Shown: piece after piece, positions 1-8,639 of the stretch | Position numbering within the stretch: position 1 is the stretch's first letter | How the letters are laid out: each line of letters begins with the position of its first letter | Assembly: GCA_963780675.1 (NCBI GenBank) | Contig: CAWACR010000003.1 | Location: forward strand, 186,001-250,000 | Direction of reading: 5' to 3' | DNA length: 64,000 nucleotides | DNA from: JAHECE01 sp963780675 | GTDB taxonomy: Bacteria > Actinomycetota > Actinomycetes > Actinomycetales > JAHECE01 | Program-made: the position numbers and the translations under genes | Notes under the pieces: generated by a model | What the model was told of the DNA's origin: nothing | The model's database searches: none | The model's input: only the letters and a program-made list of their open reading frames with translations

Positions 1-166
1 CGCCCTCGAGCACGGCCAGGTCGGCGGGCACCGCGTCCGGGTCGCTGTGATTCGGGCCGTCGCCCAGCGCCGGTGCCGGGTACCAGACGTCGAGCGTGAC
101 GTCCGGCGTCGGGTGGGCGGCGGACGTGATCGTGGCCAGGCCGAGGCCCCAGGCGGTGCGGGTCAT
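1..166 (-). CDS. dapD: DapD, tetrahydrodipicolinate N-succinyltransferase, N-terminal part (runs off the window)
   Basis: The first ~55 residues are visible, starting with ATG at 166 and opening MTRTAWGLGLATI, followed by LDVWYPAPALG. This matches the N-terminus of the actinobacterial type of 2,3,4,5-tetrahydropyridine-2,6-dicarboxylate N-succinyltransferase, the lysine/meso-diaminopimelate pathway enzyme that uses succinyl-CoA. The catalytic left-handed beta-helix is outside the window. The call rests on the N-terminal signature only, recalled from the family, so it is probable and not certain. The gene is on the same strand as the NUDIX gene but 68 bp separate them, so co-transcription is open. 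Confidence 0.72.
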   Translation of the reverse strand, partial: MTRTAWGLGLATITSAAHPTPDVTLDVWYPAPALGDGPNHSDPDAVPADLAVLEG

Positions 167-234
167 GGGGTCAAGGGTACGGAACCCGTCCGAGGAACCG
201 GTCACCGGAGCTGAGGTTCGCCTCACCCCCGCGG

Positions 235-1233
235 TCAGGGGAGGGCGGCGAGGAACGTCGCGGGCCCGACGACGGCGGCCCCCTCCGCCCGTACACGGGC
301 GGCCAGCTCCCGGTCGGCGGTCACGACGACGGCGTCCGTGTACGCGCCGGGGCGCCCGGACTCCCGCACCCGGGCCACGATCTCGTCGTCGCCGGAGCGT
401 GGCGCCCGGACGACGGCGAGCGACGGTGCGGGCGTCGGCGTGACGGACCCCTCGAGGTCCGGCCCGACGTCGGCCTCGCGCGCGACGCCCTCCAGCACGA
501 GGACCACGTCCGGCCACCAGCGGTCGGCCGGCAGCTCCAGCGTCGAGGCAGGCAGGCCCGTCGGGAGCATGGCCGCGAGCCGGGCGTGCAGCCGGGCGCC
601 CGCCTCCGCACGGTCCCTCCACCAGCCGTCCGGCCTGCTGCCCACCACGTTCGCGCCGTCGACCACGACGACGACGCGACGCGCCAGGAGCGGGGCCTGC
701 CAGGCCCACGCCTCGGCGAACGCGGGCAGGAGGGCCCGATCGGCGACGTGCCCCGCGCTCACCCACGCGACCTCGAGACTCTCGGCGTCGGTCGCGCGGG
801 GGGTGAACCGGCGGGTGGCCTCACCGATCACGGTGGTGTAGCTCCAGTCGGGATGCACCAGTGCCGAGGCAGCCCAGATCCGGACGGCGTCGGGAGGCAC
901 CCCGGCCTCCTCGACCGCCTCGCGCACGGCGCCGTCGGCCGCGCTCTCCCCCGGGGCGAGGGCCCCGCCGGGGATGCCCCACGTGCCGCCGTGGTGGCTC
1001 CACAGGGCGCGGTGCTGGAGCACGACGGCGGGGGGAGCCTGGCCGGAGCGCCCGCCGTCGGCGGTCGAGCCGACGCTTGCGGTCCCGCTCTCGTCGGGAG
1101 CCCCTCCCGCGAAGGCGAGCAGCAGGCCTGCCGCGCCGTAGCGACCCCAGTGCCGGGCGCCGCAGCCGCAGGCGACCCAGCCGTCGCCATCGTGGAGGAG
1201 CGGGCGGGCGTCGGGCGGCGGGGTGAGGCTCAC
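235..1233 (-). CDS. NUDIX hydrolase fused to a C-terminal NYN/PIN-like domain
   Basis: 332 aa from GTG. An N-terminal region with a CGCGARHWG Cys/His stretch leads into a NUDIX domain (about residues 30-185) with a full Nudix box, GALAPGESAADGAVREAVEE, that is the Gx5Ex7REuxEExGu pattern for hydrolysis of nucleoside-diphosphate-linked substrates. After residue ~190 comes VVVVVDGANVVGSRPDGWW, the typical opening of an NYN/PIN-like nuclease fold, with further acidic residues (DDEIVAR; VVTADRELAARV) that would complete a metal site. The substrate cannot be told. It starts 13 bp after the carboxylase alpha-subunit stop and is probably co-transcribed with it. Confidence 0.85.
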   Translation of the reverse strand: MSLTPPPDARPLLHDGDGWVACGCGARHWGRYGAAGLLLAFAGGAPDESGTASVGSTADGGRSGQAPPAVVLQHRALWSHHGGTWGIPGGALAPGESAADGAVREAVEEAGVPPDAVRIWAASALVHPDWSYTTVIGEATRRFTPRATDAESLEVAWVSAGHVADRALLPAFAEAWAWQAPLLARRVVVVVDGANVVGSRPDGWWRDRAEAGARLHARLAAMLPTGLPASTLELPADRWWPDVVLVLEGVAREADVGPDLEGSVTPTPAPSLAVVRAPRSGDDEIVARVRESGRPGAYTDAVVVTADRELAARVRAEGAAVVGPATFLAALP

Positions 1234-1246
1234 GGCGTCGCGGCGC

Positions 1247-3055
1247 TCAGGCCCCGCCGTCCTCGTCGATCTGGCAGATCACGGTGCCGGCGCTCACCGT
1301 CAGGCCCACGGTCGCGGCGAGGCCCTGGACGCGGCCCGCCCGGTGCGCGACGAGCGGCTGCTCCATCTTCATGGCCTCGAGGACGACGACGAGGTCGCCC
1401 TCGGCGACGACGGCTCCCTCCTCGACCGCGATCTTCACGATCGTGCCTTGCATGGGAGAGGCGAGGGATGCGCCGGAGGCCGTCGGGGCGGCGGCGCGCC
1501 CCGCGCCCCGACGCACCGGGCGGCGGGCGGCGGAGGCGCGGGCGCGACCGCCGAGGCCCGCCGCAAGCGCCAAGGGCAGCACCACCTCGAGGCGCTTGCC
1601 GCCCACCTCGACCACGACCCGCTCGGTGGCCTCCTCCTCGACCTCGACGGGTGCCGAGGCGGTCTTGGGGGAGGATGCGAGCCGCTCCATGAACTCCGAC
1701 TCGATCCACGTGGTGTAGACCCCGAAGGGCCGGTCCGCGGCCACGAACTCCGGCGCCTCGAGCACCGCGCGGTGGAACGGCAGGACGGTCACGATGCCCG
1801 CGATCTCTGCCTCCGCGAGGGCCCGCCGGGCGCGCTCGATGGCCTGGGTGCGGGTGGCGCCCGTCACGATGATCTTTGCGAGCATCGAGTCGAAGGCGCC
1901 CGAGAGCGCGTCGCCGGTCACGACTCCTGTGTCGATCCGCACGCCCGGGCCGCTGGGCCAGACCAGGGCCGTGATGGTCCCGGGGGCGGGGAGGAAGTTC
2001 GCGGACGGGTCCTCGCCGTTGAGGCGGAACTCGATGCTGTGGCCGCGGGTGGCGACCTCGGTGTAGCCGAGAGGCTCGCCCGTGGCGATGCGCAGCTGCT
2101 CACGTACCAGGTCGATGCCGGAGATCTCCTCCGTGACCGGGTGCTCCACCTGGAGGCGGGTGTTCACCTCGAGGAACGAGACGGTGCCGTTCCGGCCGAC
2201 AAGGAACTCGCACGTGCCGGCGCCGACGTACCCGGCCTCGCGCAGGATCGCGATCGAGGCGCGGCGCATCTGGTCTTCCTGCTCGACGGTGAGGAACGGC
2301 GCGGGCGCCTCCTCGACGAGCTTCTGGTGCCGGCGCTGCAGCGAGCAGTCGCGGGTGGAGACGACGACGACGGTCCCGTGCTCGTCCGCCAGGCACTGCG
2401 TCTCGACGTGGCGCGGCCGGTCGAGGAACTGCTCCACGAAGCACTCGCCGCGCCCGAAGGCGCCCACGGCCTCGCGCACCGCGGACTCGTACAGCTCGGT
2501 GATCTCCTCGGCGTCGCGCACCACCTTGAGCCCGCGCCCGCCGCCGCCGAACGCCGCCTTGATGGCGATCGGCAGGCCATACTCGGCGACGAAGGCCTCG
2601 ACCTCCTCCGCGCTGTCGACCGGGTCGGGCGTGCCCGCGACCAGCGGCGCCCCGGCCCGCTGGGCGATGTGCCGCGCGCTCACCTTGTCCCCGAGCGCCT
2701 CGATGGCCGACGGCGGCGGGCCGATCCAGATGAGGCCGGCCTCGGCGACGGCGCGGGCGAAGTCGGGGTTCTCCGAGAGGAAGCCGTAGCCGGGGTGCAC
2801 GGCGTCGGCTCCCGAGCGCCGCGCGACGTCGAGCAGCTTGCTGACCTCGAGGTACGTCTCCGCGGCACGCGCGCCGTGCAGCGCGAACGCCTCGTCCGCG
2901 AGCTTGACGTGCTGGGCGTCGCGGTCCGGGTCCGCGTAGACGGCGACGGACGCGATGCCGGCGTCCTTGCAGGCGCGGATCACGCGGACGGCAATCTCGC
3001 CCCGGTTCGCGACGAGCACCTTGGTGATGGTGCGGCGGGCGGTGCTCGCGGTCAT
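1247..3055 (-). CDS. accA3: Acetyl/propionyl-CoA carboxylase alpha subunit (biotin carboxylase + biotin carrier)
   Basis: 602 aa. ATG at 3055 is chosen because AGGAG lies 5 nt upstream and the protein then opens TKVLVANRGEIAVRVIRAC, the standard biotin carboxylase N-terminus; the upstream frame stays open but is junk. Order: biotin carboxylase N-domain, ATP-grasp (GGGGRGLKVV glycine loop, EQFLDRPRHVE, FLEVNTRLQVEHPVTE catalytic strand), C-domain, linker, and a C-terminal biotinyl domain with EAMKM (biotinylated Lys about 566). It carboxylates its own biotin for the beta subunit encoded at 5981-7590, giving malonyl- or methylmalonyl-CoA. BirA at 7710 would attach the biotin. A TAGCGT -10-like element lies at 3125-3120. 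The Arg/Ala-rich linker before the biotinyl domain is typical. Confidence 0.96.
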   Translation of the reverse strand: MTASTARRTITKVLVANRGEIAVRVIRACKDAGIASVAVYADPDRDAQHVKLADEAFALHGARAAETYLEVSKLLDVARRSGADAVHPGYGFLSENPDFARAVAEAGLIWIGPPPSAIEALGDKVSARHIAQRAGAPLVAGTPDPVDSAEEVEAFVAEYGLPIAIKAAFGGGGRGLKVVRDAEEITELYESAVREAVGAFGRGECFVEQFLDRPRHVETQCLADEHGTVVVVSTRDCSLQRRHQKLVEEAPAPFLTVEQEDQMRRASIAILREAGYVGAGTCEFLVGRNGTVSFLEVNTRLQVEHPVTEEISGIDLVREQLRIATGEPLGYTEVATRGHSIEFRLNGEDPSANFLPAPGTITALVWPSGPGVRIDTGVVTGDALSGAFDSMLAKIIVTGATRTQAIERARRALAEAEIAGIVTVLPFHRAVLEAPEFVAADRPFGVYTTWIESEFMERLASSPKTASAPVEVEEEATERVVVEVGGKRLEVVLPLALAAGLGGRARASAARRPVRRGAGRAAAPTASGASLASPMQGTIVKIAVEEGAVVAEGDLVVVLEAMKMEQPLVAHRAGRVQGLAATVGLTVSAGTVICQIDEDGGA

Positions 3056-3253
3056 GCGCGCTCCTGGAGGTGTCTCCCCGGGTGGGGGCGGACGGGCGGA
3101 CGGGTAGGGCTGACGATCCACGCTAGTGCCCCGGGCGCCTTTCCCCCGGCACGTCCCGGGCGTCGCCGCCAATTCTGTGGGAGCGCATGAGGCGCTCGCT
3201 CGCTGCTTGTAGGTTACCGACAACGATCTTTGGAGTTGAGGCGTTCCGTGGGA

Positions 3254-3282
3254 GCGGGTTTGGTGGCCCGTGCACAAACCGC
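3254..3282 (-). terminator. Hairpin just downstream of maf
   Basis: GGTTTG (3257-3262) pairs with CAAACC (3275-3280), and GC/GC flanks extend the stem past a one-base bulge. It sits 13 bp beyond the maf stop, inside the 239-bp gap between maf and the carboxylase alpha gene. No T-run follows, as is usual in high-GC actinomycetes, so termination is an inference. Confidence 0.4.
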
Positions 3283-3294
3283 GCCCGGTGCGCG

Positions 3295-3966
3295 TCAGCG
3301 CCAGAGGTCGGTGATGGCGACGCCGATCTCCCGGAGGAGCTCGCGCAGCAGAGGGAGGCTCAGCCCGACGACCGTGTGCGGGTCGCCGTCGATCCCGTCG
3401 ATGAACGGCCCCCCGAGCCCGTCGATGGTGAAGGCACCGGCGACGGCGAGCGGCTCGCCGGTCGCGACGTAGGCGTCGATCTCGGCGTCCGTGATGTCGG
3501 CGAAGTGCACGCGGGTGCTCGATGCCGCCCCGAGCGTTCCGCCGGTCCCGCCCCGATCCGCGTCGCGGGCGTCGATCAGCCAGTGCCCCGTGTGCAGGAC
3601 GCCGGTCCGTCCGCGCATCGTCTTCCACCGCTCGCGGGCCTCCGCCGCATCTGCGGGTTTGCCGATGACGGCGCCGTCCAGCTCGAGCACGGAGTCGCAC
3701 CCGAGCACGAGCAGGTCCCCGATCGGCGCCTCGGCCGGCACGAGCGCGGGGTCACCGTCGACCAGCGCGTCGGCGATGGCCGAGGCCTTCGCGTGCGCGA
3801 GGACGAGGACGACGTCGCCCGCCTCCATCTCGCCGAACCTCGCCCTGGCGTCGGCGACGACGGCGTCCTCGTCCACACCCGACACGCTCACGAGGGCGTC
3901 GATCCCGGCGGCATCGAGGAGGGCGCGTCGGGCAGGCGACGCAGAGGCGAGCAGGAGAGTCGGCAC
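3295..3966 (-). CDS. maf: Maf family nucleotide pyrophosphatase
   Basis: 223 aa with the family opening LLLASASPARRALLDAAGI, then VLGCDSVLELDG and, near the C-terminus, GLGGPFIDGIDGDPHTVVGL, all hallmark Maf segments. Maf proteins hydrolyse nucleoside triphosphates, often modified or non-canonical ones, to the monophosphate and pyrophosphate in the cytoplasm. A maf gene inside an acyl-CoA carboxylase locus is the usual actinobacterial arrangement. It follows the DUF885 gene by 24 bp. The Asp-rich stretch around residues 35-45 is a slightly longer loop than in many relatives, but all core motifs are present. Confidence 0.93.
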   Translation of the reverse strand: MPTLLLASASPARRALLDAAGIDALVSVSGVDEDAVVADARARFGEMEAGDVVLVLAHAKASAIADALVDGDPALVPAEAPIGDLLVLGCDSVLELDGAVIGKPADAAEARERWKTMRGRTGVLHTGHWLIDARDADRGGTGGTLGAASSTRVHFADITDAEIDAYVATGEPLAVAGAFTIDGLGGPFIDGIDGDPHTVVGLSLPLLRELLREIGVAITDLWR

Positions 3967-3990
3967 AGGAGCACCCTACGCAGCCGGGAC

Positions 3991-5700
3991 TCAGCCGGAG
4001 CGCAGGGCCTCTCGCAGCACGTCCAGGCCGACCGAGCCGACGTCGAGCGCCCGGCGGTGGAATGCCTTGAGGTCGAACGGCTCACCGGCAGCCGCAGACG
4101 CAGCGGCCGCCTCGTCCCGGATCTGCTCCCACAGCCGCTGTCCGACCTTGTAGGCAGGCGCCTGCCCCGGCCAGCCGAGGTACCGGTCGAGCTCGAAGCG
4201 CAGGAAGCCCTCCGCCATGTTGGCATTGCCGACGAGGAAGCCCCAGGCCTTCTCGGCATCCCAGGTGCCCCCACCCCACGCGGGCGGGCAGGGCTTGCCC
4301 AGATGCACGCCGATGTCGAGCACCACGCGAGCGGCGCGGAGCCGCTGGCCGTCGAGCATCCCGAGCCGGTCGCCGGGATCGTCGAGGAATCCGAGGTCCG
4401 CCATCAGCTTCTCCGCGTACAGAGCCCAGCCCTCGCCGTGCCCGCTCACCCAGCAGGCGAGGCGGCGCCAGGTGTTGAGCAGGTCCGCGCGGTACACCGT
4501 CTGCGCGATCTGGAGGTGGTGCCCCGGCACACCCTCGTGATAGACGGTCGTCTTCTCCCGCCACGTACCGAAGTCGGTGACGGCGGGCGGTACCGACCAC
4601 CACATGCGCCCGGGACGGGAGAAGTCGGCAGACGGCTGCGTGTAGTAGATCCCGCCCGACTGGGTCGGCGCGATGAGGCACTCCAGCCGCCGGACCGGCT
4701 CGGGGATGTCGAAGTGGGTGTCGGCGAGGGCAGCGATGGCGTCGTCGGCCGTGCGCTGCATCCATTCGCGCAGGGCGTCCGTGCCGTGCAGCACCCGGGC
4801 GGGGTCGGCGTCGAGCGCGGCAACGGCCTGGGCGACGGACGCGCCCGGCCCGGCGATCTGCTCGGCTACGCGGCGTTGCTCCGACACGATCTGTGCCAGC
4901 TCCTGCATGCCCCACTCGTACGTCTCGTCGAGGTCGACCGTCGCCCCGAGGAACACGCGGGACCACAGCTCGTACCGCGCGCGCCCGACGCCGTCCGCGG
5001 CAGGGGCCGACGGCGCGACGTCGGCGCGCAGGGTCTCCGCCAGGTCGTCGTACGCGCGCCGCGCTGCCGCGGCGCCCCGTTCGAGGGCGGCGCCCAGCGC
5101 GGCGTCGACGTCGGGGACGGCCCTCCCGCCGATGGTCGCGCCGGCCACGAGCGAGGTGAAGAACGAGCGGTCGGTCGAGGCCAGGTCGTTCGCCTGCGCG
5201 ATACCCGCCTCGACCTGCCGGATCGCGGCGACCTGTCCCCGCGACGCCGCCACGCGCAGCGACTCGGCGTACCCAGCCAGCGCCGCCGGGACGGCCGCGA
5301 GCCGCGCCGCGATCGTCGCCCAGTCCTCGCGGGTCCGGGTGGGCATGAGGTCGAAGACGTCGCGCACCCCCTGCAGCGGGGACGCGATCACGTTGAGCTC
5401 CCGGAGGAGCTCGCCGGCCTCGTCCAGCTCGAGCTCGAGCCCGAGGCGCTCCCGCATCGCGGCGGCCGTCACGCGGTCGACGTCGTCGACGGCGGACGTC
5501 CCCTCGAGCTGTCGCAGCACCCCGCGCGCCGCTTCCGCTCGCGCGGCGTGGCCGGCGGGCGAGATGTCGGGGAGCGCGTCGTCGTACCCGGGCAGGCCCA
5601 TGGCCGTCGCGGCTGTGGGGTTGAGCGCGGCGACCGTGCGGACGTAGGCGTCCGCGAGGGCGTCCAGCGCGGTGGGGGTCCGGACGGGCGACGTGCTCAC
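3991..5700 (-). CDS. DUF885 family protein, putative zinc metallopeptidase
   Basis: 569 aa. The family signature HEGVPGHHLQIAQ lies at about residues 384-396, followed about 30 residues later by SGHGEGWALYAE, giving the His/Glu set expected of a zincin-like site. The rest is mostly helical. There is no signal peptide, so a cytoplasmic enzyme is expected. Its substrate is unknown. It lies 9 bp after the epsilon subunit gene and 24 bp before maf, so it appears co-transcribed with the carboxylase genes. I do not recall it as a fixed member of that locus in mycobacteria. Confidence 0.85.
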   Translation of the reverse strand: MSTSPVRTPTALDALADAYVRTVAALNPTAATAMGLPGYDDALPDISPAGHAARAEAARGVLRQLEGTSAVDDVDRVTAAAMRERLGLELELDEAGELLRELNVIASPLQGVRDVFDLMPTRTREDWATIAARLAAVPAALAGYAESLRVAASRGQVAAIRQVEAGIAQANDLASTDRSFFTSLVAGATIGGRAVPDVDAALGAALERGAAAARRAYDDLAETLRADVAPSAPAADGVGRARYELWSRVFLGATVDLDETYEWGMQELAQIVSEQRRVAEQIAGPGASVAQAVAALDADPARVLHGTDALREWMQRTADDAIAALADTHFDIPEPVRRLECLIAPTQSGGIYYTQPSADFSRPGRMWWSVPPAVTDFGTWREKTTVYHEGVPGHHLQIAQTVYRADLLNTWRRLACWVSGHGEGWALYAEKLMADLGFLDDPGDRLGMLDGQRLRAARVVLDIGVHLGKPCPPAWGGGTWDAEKAWGFLVGNANMAEGFLRFELDRYLGWPGQAPAYKVGQRLWEQIRDEAAAASAAAGEPFDLKAFHRRALDVGSVGLDVLREALRSG

Positions 5701-5709
5701 GCCGCGAGG

Positions 5710-5955
5710 TTACTGCCGCAGGCTCCAGCGCCAGCCGTCGGGCCCCGGCCGCGGCGGCACGCCGAGGCGTCGCGCGTGGTCCGACCACGGAGCCGGCGAC
5801 GCGGCCTCGGGCTCGCTCGACGCGATGCTCCCCGCGGCCGCCATGATGCCTGCGACCAGCGCCGCGAGCTCCATCTCGTCCGGCTCCCCGCGCACCACGC
5901 GCAGCAGGTCGCTCGCGTCGATGACGACGTCGCGATCGTCCACAGGCTCGCTCAC
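5710..5955 (-). CDS. accE: Acyl-CoA carboxylase epsilon subunit
   Basis: 81 aa from GTG at 5955. Small acidic protein with DLLRVVRGEPDEMELAALVA, the conserved helix of actinobacterial acyl-CoA carboxylase epsilon subunits, and a C-terminal DHARRLG...GPDGWRWSLR that is also typical. Epsilon stabilises the complex between the alpha and beta chains. It begins 25 bp after the beta subunit stop and is followed after 9 bp by the DUF885 gene, consistent with an operon running from the beta subunit. Confidence 0.9.
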   Translation of the reverse strand: MSEPVDDRDVVIDASDLLRVVRGEPDEMELAALVAGIMAAAGSIASSEPEAASPAPWSDHARRLGVPPRPGPDGWRWSLRQ

Positions 5956-5980
5956 GACGCCCTCCCGTTGGTCGGAGCCC

Positions 5981-7590
5981 TCACAGCGGGATGTTCCCGT
6001 GCTTCTTGGCCGGCAGGCTCGCCCGCTTGGTGCGCAGCGCCCGCAGGGCCCGCGTCACCTGGACGCGGGTCTCGGAGGGCTCGATGACGGCGTCGACGTA
6101 GCCGCGCTCGGCGGCGTCGTAGGGGTTGACGAGGGCGTCCTCGTACTCCGCCACGAGCCGCGCGCGCTCGGCCTCGACGTCGCCACCGGCGTCGCGCCAC
6201 CGCCTTGAGCGCGCCCCGCTGCAGGATGTTGACGGCGCCGCCCGCGCCCATGACGGCGATCTGCGCCGTCGGCCACGCGAGGTTGACGTCGGCCCCGAGC
6301 TGCTTGGAGCCCATGACGATGTAGGCGCCGCCGTAGGCCTTGCGCGTGATGACGGTGACGAGAGGGACGGTCGCCTCCGCGTAGGCGTAGATCAGCTTCG
6401 CGCCGCGCCGGATGATGCCGTTCCACTCCTGGTCGGTGCCGGGCAGGAAGCCGGGCACGTCCACGAACGTGAGCACCGGGATGTTGAACGCGTCGCACGT
6501 GCGCACGAACCGCGCCGCCTTCTCCGCGGCGTTGATGTCGAGCGTGCCGGCCATCTGACTGCGGCTGGTTCGCGACGATGCCGACCGGGTGGCCCTCGAC
6601 GTGCCCGAAGCCCGACCACGACGTTCTGCGCGTACAGGGGCTGGACCTCGAGCAGGACGCCGTCGTCCAGCACGCGCCTCGACCACCGTGCGCATGTCGT
6701 ACGGCTGGTTGTCGCGAGTCCGGGACGAGCGTGTCGAGCTCGCGGTCGGCGTCGGTCACCTCGAGCGCCGGCTCGCCGTCGTGCCAGAGCGGCGGGTCGG
6801 TGAGGTTGTTCGACGGCAGGTAGCGAGAGCAGCGCGCTTGACGTAGTCGATGGCGTCCTCCTCGTCGGTCGCCGAGGTAGTGCGCCACGCCGGACTTCGT
6901 GTTGTGCGTGACGCCGCCGCCGAGCTCCTCGAAGCCCACGTCCTCGCCGGTGACCGTCTTGATCACGTCGGGCCCGGTGATGAACATGTTCGACGTGCCG
7001 TCCACCATGACGATGAAGTCCGTCAGGGCGGGGGAGTAGACGGCGCCGCCCGCCGAGGGGCCGAGGATGAGCGAGATCTGCGGGATCACGCCCGAGGCCG
7101 CGACGTTGCGCCGGAAGATCTCCGCGAACTGGGTGAGCGCCGCGACGCCCTCCTGGATGCGGGCGCCGCCGCCGTCGGAGATGCCGATCAGCGGGCACGC
7201 CGGTGCGCAGCGCGAGGTCCATCACCTTGGTGATCTTCTGGCCGTGCACCTCGCCGAGCGAGCCGCCGAAGACGGTGAAGTCCTGCGAGTAGACGCACAC
7301 CTGACGGCCGTCGATGGTCCCGTACCCGGTGACGACGCCGTCGCCGGCCGGCCGACGCTTCTCGAGCCCGAAGTTCGTCGAGCGGTGCTGGCGAAGGCGT
7401 CGAGCTCCACGAACGAGCCCTCGTCGAGCAGCAGATCGATCCGCTGACGGGCGGACTTCTTGCCCCGCTTCTCCTGCTTGGCGACCGCGGTCACCTCGGG
7501 TTCGTCGACAGCCTCGGCGCGACGCCGGGTGAGGTCGTCGAGCTTGGCGGATGTGGTCTTGGTGCTCGCGAGGGCAGGCGCATCAGTCAC
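5981..7590 (-). pseudogene. accD5: Acyl-CoA carboxylase beta subunit, interrupted by about ten single-base indels
   Basis: Joined across frames this is a full-length (~530 aa) carboxyltransferase beta subunit. It starts with GTG at 7590 (VTDAPALASTKTTSAKLDDL) and ends KHGNIPL at 5981. Recognisable blocks in order: ERIDLLLDEGSFVELDAFAS-like, SQDFTVFGGSLGEVHGQKI, GPSAGGAVYSPALTDFIVMV, GVAHYLGD, YLPSNNLTDPPLW, FVDVPGFLPGTDQEWNGIIR, KAYGGAYIVMGSKQLGADVN. The frame changes at about 7388 (one base missing) and at about 7194, 6868, 6836, 6823, 6714, 6674, 6610, 6555 and 6194 (one extra base each). Two groups of three cancel. Every block between breaks is perfectly conserved, which argues against decay. 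The enzyme is essential in relatives, so I favour sequence error over a true pseudogene. Confidence 0.9.
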
Positions 7591-7697
7591 GGGTTCGAGC
7601 GTAGTTGTGGGGATCGCCCAATCGGGTCGTGACACGGTGCGCTTTCTCGTGCCCGGGTTTGTCGGTGTGCGACAACCGCCGTCCGGCCGGGGCGGGC

Positions 7698-7703
7698 TAC
7701 GGT
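7698..7703 (+). promoter_or_regulatory. -10-like TACGGT for birA, leaderless type
   Basis: TACGGT ends 6 nt before the GTG start of birA, in the 119-bp gap between the divergent carboxylase beta gene and birA. The same spacing recurs before several other genes here, which suggests transcripts starting at or next to the start codon. No convincing -35 was seen. Confidence 0.5.
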
Positions 7704-7709
7704 GGCTGG

Positions 7710-8630
7710 GTGACCCCCTCGCCCCCGGCCTCGCCGGGTCCGGATCTCCCGGCGCCGTCGCCCGAGTCGCCGTCGCCCTTCTCGCGACTGGTCCGCGTGC
7801 CGCGCACGGGTTCGACCAACGCCGACGTCGCCCACGCCCTCCGGGTGCCCGGTGCGGCGCCGGGCGGCGCGCGCGAGGCGTGGCCGCACCTGTCCGTCCT
7901 CGTGACGGACCACCAGGCGGCCGGCCGGGGCCGGGCGGGGCGGGGCTGGCAGACCCCGCCGGGCACCTCCCTCACCGCGACGGTCGTCCTGCGCCCCGAG
8001 GTGCCGGTCGCGAGCTGGTCGTGGCTCAGCCTGGTGGGCGGCTTGTCCGTCGCGCGGGCGATCGCCCGACGGACAGGACTGTCCGTCGGGCTGAAGTGGC
8101 CCAACGACGTCCTCCTCCTCGGCGTCGGTGACCGCTTCGTGCCCGGCTGGGGGCATGACCGCAAGGTCGCGGGGGTGCTGGCGGAGATCGTCCGCCCGCT
8201 AGAGGTCCCCGTCCCCTCCCATCTCGGCGAGGCGCCCGCCGTCGTCCTCGGCTTCGGGGTCAACGTCCACCAGGCGCCGGACCAGCTGCCGGTGCCCTGG
8301 GCGACGTCGCTCGCCGCCGCGGGCTCCCGGGCGGCGGACCGAGACATCCCGGCGCTTCTCGGGGCCGTCGGCACCGAGCTGGCCGCCCTCTTCGCTGCCT
8401 GGGAGGCGGTCGACGGCGACCCGGAGGCCGGCGGGGTCGCCGACGCCGTCGCGAGCGCGTGCGTCACCCTGGGGCGCGACGTCCGCATCCTGCTCCCCGG
8501 CGGGGGTGAGGTGACCGGGCGCGCCGTCCGCCTGGCCGACGACGGCGCCCTCGTGGTCCGTCAGGCGAGCGGTCCGGAGATCATCGTCAGCGCGGGTGAC
8601 GTGGATCACATCCGGACGCTGACGGGCTAG
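7710..8630 (+). CDS. birA: Biotin--[acetyl-CoA-carboxylase] ligase
   Basis: 306 aa from GTG at 7710; an open frame exists upstream but lies in the divergent promoter region. Core motifs are all present: RTGSTNADVA at the substrate loop, GRGRAGRGW (biotinoyl-AMP loop), LKWPNDVLL and KVAGVLAEI, then a C-terminal SH3-like domain with GRAVRLADDGALVV. There is no N-terminal helix-turn-helix, so this is a group I enzyme that biotinylates but does not repress. Its target is the EAMKM lysine of the alpha subunit at 1247-3055; the divergent layout with the carboxylase genes fits this. Confidence 0.95.
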   Translation: MTPSPPASPGPDLPAPSPESPSPFSRLVRVPRTGSTNADVAHALRVPGAAPGGAREAWPHLSVLVTDHQAAGRGRAGRGWQTPPGTSLTATVVLRPEVPVASWSWLSLVGGLSVARAIARRTGLSVGLKWPNDVLLLGVGDRFVPGWGHDRKVAGVLAEIVRPLEVPVPSHLGEAPAVVLGFGVNVHQAPDQLPVPWATSLAAAGSRAADRDIPALLGAVGTELAALFAAWEAVDGDPEAGGVADAVASACVTLGRDVRILLPGGGEVTGRAVRLADDGALVVRQASGPEIIVSAGDVDHIRTLTG

Positions 8631-8633
8631 CCT
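8628..8633 (+). promoter_or_regulatory. -10-like TAGCCT for the cyclase gene, overlapping the birA stop
   Basis: TAGCCT contains the birA stop codon and ends 6 nt before the GTG of the cyclase gene. It matches the TAnnnT plus 6-8 nt plus GTG pattern seen elsewhere here. With a 9-bp gap to birA, read-through is equally possible. Confidence 0.4.
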
Positions 8634-8639
8634 GATCGG

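Noticed and set aside
1223..6087. Long + strand frames over the carboxylase, maf and DUF885 genes
   Set aside because: Antisense shadows; translations are low complexity, while the minus-strand products are recognised families.
8628..8633. Strong independent promoter for the cyclase
   Set aside because: Only a -10-like match without a -35 and overlapping a stop codon, so given low confidence and not treated as established.
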